The position numbers and the translations under genes were made by a program. Shown here piece after piece: positions 1 through 4,117 of a stretch of DNA of 5,749 nt. The number at the start of each line of letters is the position of its first letter. The first letter of the stretch is position 1. The stretch is taken from contig MFFV01000028.1 in the NCBI GenBank assembly GCA_001777995.1, forward strand, positions 1 through 5,749, read 5' to 3'. Source of the DNA: Candidatus Falkowbacteria bacterium RIFCSPLOWO2_02_FULL_45_15. GTDB taxonomy: Bacteria > Patescibacteriota > Patescibacteriia > Patescibacteriales > XYC2-FULL-47-12. The notes under the pieces were generated by a model. That model did not search any database, was not told where the DNA came from, and worked only from the letters and a program-made list of their open reading frames with translations.

Positions 1-74
1 GTTGCGGGGGCCGGACTCGAACCGGCGACCTCCAGGTTATGGGCCTGGCGAGCTGCCAACTGCTCTACCCCGCG
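1..74 (-). tRNA. Initiator tRNA-fMet (CAU)
   Basis: The minus strand folds into a complete cloverleaf with a CAU anticodon at about 40-38. It carries the bacterial initiator hallmarks: a C1 x A72 mismatch at the top of an otherwise paired acceptor stem (CGCGGGG with CCCCGCA) and a purine-pyrimidine A11:U24 pair in the D stem. The body is 73 nt (2-74). The next base is C, so a 3' CCA may be encoded, but the window ends there. Two positions are unusual: the base before the anticodon is C33 instead of U33 (loop CCCATAA), and the anticodon stem starts A29:U41, G, G instead of three G:C pairs. It lies 74 bp downstream of tRNA-Ile on the same strand and is probably co-transcribed with it. Confidence 0.95.
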
Positions 75-80
75 ATAAAT

Positions 81-141
81 CAATTTGCAATTAACAATTA
101 TCAATTACGAATTTTAATTCGTAATTTTAAATTGATTATTG
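81..141. repeat. AT-rich palindromic repeat, copy A (between the tRNA genes)
   Basis: The tRNA spacer is nearly all a hairpin-forming element centred on AATTACGAATT / AATTCGTAATT (about 103-126), with outer arms CAATTATC and GATTATTG. Positions 96-119 are identical to 1128-1151 inside the 16S gene, and the core recurs at 4033-4114. It is non-coding and would be transcribed between the two tRNAs, where its stem could serve as a processing site. The function is unknown. Confidence 0.8.
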
Positions 142-148
142 ATGTCTG

Positions 149-220
149 TGCGCCCGGATGGATTCGGACCATCGACCCCTGCCTTATAAGGGCAATGCTC
201 TACCGCTGAGCTACGGGCGC
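149..220 (-). tRNA. tRNA-Ile (UAU)
   Basis: A complete 72-nt cloverleaf on the minus strand: acceptor GCGCCCG/CGGGCGC, D stem GCTC/GAGC, anticodon arm TTGCC-CTTATAA-GGCAG, T arm GATGG-TCCGAAT-CCATC and discriminator A73. The anticodon reads UAU, which decodes AUA directly. Most bacteria instead read AUA with a CAU tRNA converted by TilS to lysidine. The bases after A73 are C-A-G, so CCA is not encoded and must be added by a nucleotidyltransferase. The gene is first after its own promoter and precedes tRNA-fMet. Confidence 0.93.
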
Positions 221-242
221 GCATAGCGCGGTTCGCCTGTTT

Positions 243-271
243 ATTGTATTACTTTATTTTATTTTTTTCAA
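243..271 (-). promoter_or_regulatory. Sigma-70-type promoter for the tRNA-Ile/tRNA-fMet unit
   Basis: On the minus strand a -35 box TTGAAA (271-266) and a -10 box TACAAT (248-243) are separated by exactly 17 bp, each matching consensus in five of six positions. The predicted start near 236 lies about 15 nt before the tRNA-Ile 5' end. The -35 box abuts the T-tract of the 16S terminator, so the two transcription units are tightly packed. Confidence 0.75.
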
Positions 272-296
272 TAAAAAAAGCTCCCGTATCGGAGCT
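272..296 (-). terminator. Rho-independent terminator after the 16S gene
   Basis: In the minus-strand transcript AGCTCC pairs with GGAGCT (291-296 with 279-284) around a 6-nt loop, followed by a run of seven U (278-272). It ends the 16S transcript about 140 nt past the mature 3' end and before the tRNA promoter. No 23S gene can therefore follow in the same unit unless there is readthrough. Confidence 0.85.
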
Positions 297-307
297 ATTT
301 TATAAAC

Positions 308-332
308 GCAAATAGCCCCATAATCTATTTGC
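308..332. other. Hairpin in the 16S 3' trailer
   Basis: A perfect 8-bp inverted repeat, GCAAATAG (308-315) with CTATTTGC (325-332) and a 9-nt loop, lies between the processing stem and the terminator. It has no U-run on either side, so it is more likely a trailer RNA structure than a second terminator. Confidence 0.6.
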
Positions 333-339
333 TTAACCA

Positions 340-365
340 ATTTTTAGTATTAACAGGCGCCAATT
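340..365 (-). other. Pre-16S processing stem, 3' arm
   Basis: These 26 bases are complementary to 2389-2414 upstream of the 16S 5' end with one mismatch (25 of 26). The two arms bracket the whole 16S gene, as the RNase III-cleaved stem does in bacterial pre-rRNA. The core is GGCGCC flanked by TTTTTAGTATTAA on one side and AATT on the other. Pairing this long across more than 2 kb is not expected by chance. Confidence 0.88.
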
Positions 366-372
366 TCCCTCA

Positions 373-425
373 TGCTAAAACTTACGCTTTAGCACAAAGG
401 CGACCATCCCGCAATCCTGCGGGAT
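373..425 (-). other. Two tandem hairpins between the 16S 3' end and the processing stem
   Basis: ATCCCGCA (406-413) pairs with TGCGGGAT (418-425) around a 4-nt loop. TGCTAAA (373-379) pairs with TTTAGCA (388-394) around an 8-nt loop. Both lie inside the processing stem and would be trimmed during maturation. They may guide 3'-end processing. Confidence 0.6.
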
Positions 426-526
426 ACTCCTTAGAAAGGAGGTGATCCACCGACAGCTTCCGCTACCGGTGCCTTGTTACGACTTCACCCTTATCATCGG
501 TTTCACCTTCCCCCGCCCTTTTGGCA

Positions 527-787
527 CTATTCTTTCAAGCTATTGTTTATTCTTTTTTTTAGATGACCTATAACACTTCCATGATGCTTTAATTTTTTCT
601 CTCTTGCTAAAGCATCTTTTTTACTTAGATATGCTTCATAATAAACAAGTTTAAAGGGCGCATAAGCTTTCGTTGATAAAACTTGTTTATTATTATGCTC
701 ATAAAATCTTCTTTTAAGATCATCAGTAAATCCTATATAGCTGAAATTTGTTTGCGTTAGACTGTGTAAATAATAAACATAATACAT
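527..787 (-). CDS. GIY-YIG nuclease domain protein inside the 16S insertion
   Basis: An 86-residue single-domain GIY-YIG nuclease of the YhbQ/UvrC-N-like type. The N-terminal strand YYVYYL (residues 2-7) stands for the GIY motif. YIG is at 17-19, a catalytic arginine lies in DDLKRRFYEH (R26 or R27), and the probable metal-binding glutamate is E63 in AREKKLK. The length is that of a whole stand-alone domain, with no extra DNA-binding module. An in-frame ATG at 871 would run through rRNA sequence, so the ATG at 787 is preferred: it falls inside the insertion and the nuclease fold begins right there. TAG (529-527) directly abuts the helix 44 stem. No Shine-Dalgarno is present, but an extended -10 lies just upstream. 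By analogy with rDNA-borne nucleases it may act as a homing endonuclease for the 16S site. That role is inferred and its target is unknown. Confidence 0.88.
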   Translation of the reverse strand: MYYVYYLHSLTQTNFSYIGFTDDLKRRFYEHNNKQVLSTKAYAPFKLVYYEAYLSKKDALAREKKLKHHGSVIGHLKKRINNSLKE

Positions 788-794
788 ATATTTA

Positions 795-803
795 ATTATA
801 TCA
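795..803 (-). promoter_or_regulatory. Extended -10 promoter for the GIY-YIG ORF
   Basis: The minus strand reads TGATATAAT (803-795), a perfect TGN-TATAAT extended -10. Seven bases separate it from the ATG at 787, so the predicted +1 is the A of the start codon and the mRNA would be leaderless. No good -35 is visible (the upstream bases are rRNA), which fits extended -10 promoters. It is on the same strand as the rRNA. Confidence 0.5.
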
Positions 804-927
804 CAGCTAATGCCAAAAGGGCGGGGTTCGGGTGCCCCCGACTCTCTTGGTGTGACGGGCGGTGAGTACAAGACCCGAGAACGTATTCAACGCGCCATGG
901 CTGATGCGCGTTTACTAGCGATTCCGG

Positions 928-964
<37 letters not shown>

Positions 965-1094
965 AGAGAGGTTTTATAGGATTTGCTCCGCCTCGCGGCT
1001 TGGCTTCCCATTATACCTCCCATTGTAGCACGTGTGTCGCCCAGGATGTAAGAACCATGCTGATTTGACGTCGTCCCCTCCTTCCTCCCAGCCC

Positions 1095-1198
1095 CAAACG
1101 CGCTTCGCGCTTCAATTATCAATTACGAATTATCAATTACGAATTTTAATTTTTAATTCGTAATTTTTAATTGATAATTTGCGTACGCAGTACGCTTA
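1095..1198 (-). mobile_element. Palindromic insertion at the tip of 16S helix 40
   Basis: 104 nt are inserted between the strands of helix 40, CCCAGCCC / GGGCTGGG (1206-1199 with 1094-1087), at about E. coli 1165-1170. The insert has no ORF. It holds an AT-rich palindrome flanked by two small GC hairpins, GCGC-TTC-GCGC (1100-1110) and GCGTA-CGCAG-TACGC (1181-1195). The whole can fold as a branched extension of the helix. Unlike the helix 44 insertion it encodes no nuclease. Confidence 0.82.
1113..1179. repeat. AT-rich palindromic repeat, copy B (inside the 16S gene)
   Basis: The left arm contains two direct copies of the 14-mer AATTATCAATTACG (1114-1141). The outer AATTATCAATT (1114-1124) pairs perfectly with AATTGATAATT (1169-1179), and the inner TTACGAATT pairs with AATTCGTAA. 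Positions 1117-1144 are identical over 28 nt to the reverse complement of 4083-4110, and 1128-1151 to 96-119. It belongs to the same family as copies A and C. Confidence 0.85.
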
Positions 1199-1267
1199 GG
1201 GCTGGGCAGTTTCCTAAGACACATGAAACTTAGGATAGGGGTTGCGCTCGTTTCCCGACTTAACGGT

Positions 1268-1309
<42 letters not shown>

Positions 1310-1394
1310 CCAGCACCCTCGAAGGCCTTCCCATCTCTGGGACATGCAGCTGGATGTCAAACCCTGGTGAGGTTCCTCGCTTATCGTCGAATTG

Positions 1395-1429
<35 letters not shown>

Positions 1430-1430
1430 T

Positions 1431-1472
<42 letters not shown>

Positions 1473-2292
1473 GATGCTTAACGGGTTTCCTTAGGTAGAC
1501 AGCACTGGCAGGGTCGATACTGCCAATACTTAGCATCCATAGTTTAGGGCGTGGACTACTGGGGTATCTAATCCCATTCGCTCCCCACGCTTTCGTCGTT
1601 CAGCGTTAGAATCCGTTCTAGCAAGCTGCCTTCGCATTTGGTGTTCTTGCTGATATTAATGGATTTAACCCCTACACCAGCAATTCCGCTTGCCTCTCCC
1701 GGCCTCAAGTGTAACCGTATCTCCCGCAGCCCCGAAGTTAAGCTTCAGGATTTAACAAAAGACGTGTTACACCACCTACCGACGCTTTACGCCCAATAAA
1801 TCCGGATAACGCTTGGGGCTCTCGTATTACCGCTGCTGCTGGCACGAGATTAGCAGCCCCTTATTCATGAGGTACCGTCATTTGTTCGTCCCTCATAAAA
1901 GCCGTTTACACCCCGAAGGGCTTCTTCCGGCACGCGGCGTCGCTCCCTCACGCTTGCGCGCATTGGGGAATATTCTTGACTGCAGCCTCCCGTAGGAGTC
2001 TGGGCAGTGTCTCAGTCCCAGTGAGCCGGGTCATGCTCTCACACCCGGTACTCGTCATAGCCTTGGTAGGCCGTTACCCTGCCAACAAGCTGATGAGACA
2101 TAGGCCCCTCCTTGAGCCCCGCCTTGCGGCGGGTTTAAGTGAGAATGTCTTAAGACCCCTCACTTTCATTGAGGATTATCCCCGCTTTCGCGGGGTTATA
2201 CTCATCTCAAGGGTAGGTTACCAATGTGTTACGCTCCCGTTTGCCACGCATTCCGCATTGCTGCGGAACACGTACGACTTGCATGCCTTAGA

Positions 2293-2332
<40 letters not shown>

Positions 2333-2388
2333 AGTAAAAATTCGAGAACTTGATTAAAGCTCTATGTAATAATTTTTGTTTTAGATTT

Positions 2389-2414
2389 AATTGGCGCCTT
2401 TTAATACTAAAAAT
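2389..2414 (-). other. Pre-16S processing stem, 5' arm
   Basis: Partner of the arm at 340-365, with 25 of 26 positions complementary. It begins about 50 nt upstream of the mature 16S 5' end, a typical place for the RNase III stem. The stretch 2339-2388 between them is AT-rich leader with no other clear element. Confidence 0.88.
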
Positions 2415-2456
2415 AAAATAGTTTGACGTATTGCAATATTCAGTTGTCAACGAACA

Positions 2457-2583
2457 TCACTACTAATTACCAATCACTTACAAATATACTAATACCTTAA
2501 AATTATTTCATTTCTTATTAAAGGTTTTTATACCGACAAAGTTTATATTAGTATATTGGTAGTTAATTCATAATTAGTAGTGA
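2457..2583. repeat. 127-bp imperfect palindrome in the 16S leader
   Basis: The outer 13 bp are perfect inverted repeats, TCACTACTAATTA (2457-2469) and TAATTAGTAGTGA (2571-2583). Further in, AATATACTAATA matches TATTAGTATATT, and CCTT matches AAGG near the loop. It holds no ORF, and no target-site duplication is visible. It could be a MITE-like insertion or a native leader hairpin. It does not share the AATTACGAATT core of repeats A-C. Confidence 0.65.
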
Positions 2584-2587
2584 GCAG

Positions 2588-2631
2588 AAAAAAACAGAAA
2601 TACTCTAATTCCTTAAAGTATTACTGTTTTT
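2588..2631 (-). terminator. Terminator-like hairpin in the 16S leader
   Basis: AAAAACAG (2590-2597) pairs with CTGTTTTT (2624-2631), then AATACT with AGTATT after one A-A mismatch, around a 12-nt loop. In the minus transcript it is followed by U residues (seven in a row ending at 2588), like a weak intrinsic terminator. It can also be read in the plus direction. It lies between the 16S promoter with its boxA and the gene, so it would need antitermination, or it may be a leader attenuator. Confidence 0.6.
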
Positions 2632-2693
2632 CTCCAAAGCACGCGTTTAGTTGTCAAGTTTTTATGCTTTTGAAATGGTTAGGTTTAAGTAAG

Positions 2694-2706
2694 TAAAAAA
2701 AGAGCA
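2694..2706 (-). promoter_or_regulatory. boxA-like rRNA antitermination site
   Basis: The minus strand reads TGCTCTTTTTTAC. The first eight bases equal the E. coli rrn boxA start (TGCTCTTTAACA), which binds NusB/S10 in the nascent RNA. It lies about 12 nt downstream of the predicted rRNA transcription start and before the terminator-like hairpin, the order expected of an antiterminated rRNA leader. Confidence 0.6.
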
Positions 2707-2724
2707 AAGTTTATGTGTACTGTT

Positions 2725-2753
2725 ATCTTAAGCTATTGGGGAAAAGGTGTCAA
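2725..2753 (-). promoter_or_regulatory. 16S rRNA promoter
   Basis: A perfect -35 TTGACA (2753-2748), a 17-bp spacer and TAAGAT (2730-2725, four of six) on the minus strand. The predicted start is near 2718, giving a leader of about 380 nt. It is divergent from the glycosidase promoter some 50-70 bp away. Two more TTGACA boxes at 2657-2652 and 2450-2445 have no usable -10. Confidence 0.7.
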
Positions 2754-2767
2754 GGGGAAGGGCAACC

Positions 2768-2788
2768 AGTAACGAGTAACGGGTAATG
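2768..2788. repeat. Short heptamer tandem repeat
   Basis: Three units, AGTAACG, AGTAACG and GGTAATG, stand in a row between the divergent promoters. It is too short to suggest more than a microrepeat, or an operator-like site for either promoter. Confidence 0.5.
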
Positions 2789-2800
2789 AGAGTAGTAAAG

Positions 2801-2829
2801 TTGGTTAGTTTTGGCAAGGATGTTATAAT
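2801..2829 (+). promoter_or_regulatory. Extended -10 promoter for the GH1 gene
   Basis: A perfect extended -10, TGTTATAAT (2821-2829), with a poor -35 (TTGGTT, 2801-2806) 17 bp upstream. The start codon begins 10 bases after the box, so the predicted transcript has at most about 3 nt of leader. No Shine-Dalgarno fits in that space. Confidence 0.6.
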
Positions 2830-2838
2830 AATATCTAT

Positions 2839-4032
2839 ATGGCTGAAGAGCAAATGAAATATAAATTTCCGTCCGGCTTTATTTGGGGCACGGCAACAAG
2901 CGCGCATCAAATTGAGGGCGGCAACGAAAATAACTGGACCGAATGGGAGCAGGACGGCCACATCAAAGACGGCTCTGTTTCCGGCCGCGCCGCCAATTCC
3001 TACGAACTGCATGCCGAAGACATTAAGTTAGTTAAGGAATTAAACAACAACGCTTATCGTTTTTCCATTGAGTGGAGCCGCATTGAGCCGCAACGAGGGC
3101 GCTGGGATAAAGTGGAATTGCGCCATTACCAAAAAATAATTGAAGAATGTCGGCGCAATGACATTGAACCATTCGTCACGCTTTATCATTGGACCCAGCC
3201 GCTGTGGTTTGCCGAAATGGGAGGGTGGCTGAATAAACAGTCGCCCCTAATTTTTCGCAATTATGTCGAACAAGTGGTAAAATTTTTAGGGAGCGGCGTT
3301 ACTTTTTGGTGCACGATCAATGAACCGATGGTGTACGCTTACAACTCTTATTGGCTGGGCAAATGGCCGCCGCAGGGCAAAAGTTTTTTTAAATTTAACC
3401 AAGTGATCAACAATTTAGCCCAAGCGCACCGGCTCGCTTATTTTATTCTCCACGAAAAAAACAGCCGCTGTCAGGTTGGGGCGGCAAAAAACAATCAATT
3501 TTTTGAACCCTATTTAGACACTTGGCTCAACCGAACGGCAGTCAATTTTATCCGCCGTTACTGGAACCACTCTTGGCTAAAAAAAATTAAAGACACGTCA
3601 GACTATTTAGCCGTTAATTACTATTTCCATAATCTGTTGTACGTGTCGTTGCGGGGGTACGTGCTGATGAACGAAAATAAAATAATTTCTGATTTGGGTT
3701 GGGAAGTATACCCGGAAGGCATAGGCGCCGTGCTGAAAGAACTGCGGGGGTATCAGTTGCCCATTTATGTTTTAGAAAACGGTTTGGCCGACGCGTCGGA
3801 TGAAAAGCGGGCGGATTTTATCCGCGCGCATCTGCGATCCGTGCGCCAAGCAATTGCCGAGGGCGCGGACGTGCGCGGCTATTTTCATTGGTCGTTAATG
3901 GATAATTTTGAATGGGCGGACGGCTTTGAGCCGAAGTTCGGTTTGTACCAGGTTGATTTCAAAACATTTAAGCGCACGCCGCGGCCAAGCGCGGCCGCGT
4001 ACGCGGAGATTTGTAAAAATAATGGATTATGA
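2839..4032 (+). CDS. Family 1 glycoside hydrolase (beta-glucosidase-like)
   Basis: A 397-aa GH1 (beta/alpha)8-barrel enzyme, predicted to hydrolyse beta-linked glycosides by the retaining mechanism. Visible landmarks in order are FPSGFIWGTATSAHQIEG (residues 10-27, with Q24 for the glycone), RFSIEWSRIEP (74-84), YHW (116-118), and the acid/base E162 in TINEP. They continue with NYY (260-262), the nucleophile E313 in LENG, and W351 plus E358 in HWSLMDNFEWADGF for glycone binding. All key residues are present. It is shorter than the usual 440-480 aa, mostly in the middle loops. There is no signal peptide, so it should be cytoplasmic. ATG 2839 is chosen because it sits right behind a strong extended -10; ATG 2854 (M6) is the alternative. 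The sugar specificity (glucosidase, galactosidase, mannosidase or phospho-form) cannot be told. It is followed by a transporter and a second glycosidase. Confidence 0.93.
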   Translation: MAEEQMKYKFPSGFIWGTATSAHQIEGGNENNWTEWEQDGHIKDGSVSGRAANSYELHAEDIKLVKELNNNAYRFSIEWSRIEPQRGRWDKVELRHYQKIIEECRRNDIEPFVTLYHWTQPLWFAEMGGWLNKQSPLIFRNYVEQVVKFLGSGVTFWCTINEPMVYAYNSYWLGKWPPQGKSFFKFNQVINNLAQAHRLAYFILHEKNSRCQVGAAKNNQFFEPYLDTWLNRTAVNFIRRYWNHSWLKKIKDTSDYLAVNYYFHNLLYVSLRGYVLMNENKIISDLGWEVYPEGIGAVLKELRGYQLPIYVLENGLADASDEKRADFIRAHLRSVRQAIAEGADVRGYFHWSLMDNFEWADGFEPKFGLYQVDFKTFKRTPRPSAAAYAEICKNNGL

Positions 4033-4114
4033 CAATTATTCAATTAAAAATTACGAATTACGAATTAAAGAATAAGATTTGTATTCGTAATTGATAATTC
4101 GTAATTGATAGTTG
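4033..4114. repeat. AT-rich palindromic repeat, copy C (GH1-transporter spacer)
   Basis: It fills the 85-bp spacer from the base after the GH1 stop to 3 bp before the transporter ATG. Its right arm (4083-4110) is the reverse complement of 1117-1144 over 28 nt, so it lies in inverse orientation to copy B. The left arm carries ATTACGAATTACGAATTA (4050-4067). A hairpin here could separate expression of the two genes or stabilise mRNA ends. No U-run follows, so it is not a classic terminator. Confidence 0.8.
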
Positions 4115-4117
4115 ATT

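Larger units (their letters stand above)
527..810 (-). mobile_element. Nuclease-encoding intervening sequence at the tip of 16S helix 44
   Basis: A 284-nt segment is bracketed by a perfect 16-bp inverted repeat of rRNA sequence, CCCCGCCCTTTTGGCA (511-526 on the plus strand) and its complement (811-826). That stem is the distal part of helix 44, so the insertion replaces the apical loop near E. coli position 1450. It is strongly AT-rich compared with the rRNA, and 261 of its 284 nt are one ORF. That leaves no room for a separate group I or II intron core. It is better described as an IVS, either retained as a helix extension or cut out at the closing stem. The boundaries are inferred from the pairing. 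Confidence 0.85.

Noticed and set aside
81..141. CRISPR-like array made of the AATTACGAATT repeats
   Set aside because: The repeats are palindromic, dispersed and without regular spacers. The direct 14-mer copies are adjacent and no cas gene is seen.
527..810. Group I intron interpretation of the helix 44 insertion
   Set aside because: Only about 23 nt lie outside the ORF, and I see no P3-P7 core or terminal G. A compact core overlapping the ORF cannot be excluded without a covariance search.
788..871. Longer N-terminus of the GIY-YIG protein starting at ATG 871
   Set aside because: The extra 28 residues are translated from 16S helix 44 sequence and lack family similarity. The ATG at 787 lies within the insertion behind an extended -10.
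2652..2657. TTGACA as a second 16S promoter (P2)
   Set aside because: No -10-like hexamer stands 16-18 bp downstream; the sequence there is GAGAAA-like. The same holds for TTGACA at 2450-2445.
2728..3012. Minus-strand frame of 94 codons
   Set aside because: It overlaps the start of the clear GH1 gene and the divergent promoters in antisense, and has no domain.
4030..4032. UGA recoded as glycine, as in some CPR lineages
   Set aside because: Reading through TGA would add only a few residues from the repeat before TAA. The GH1 domain is complete at TGA.
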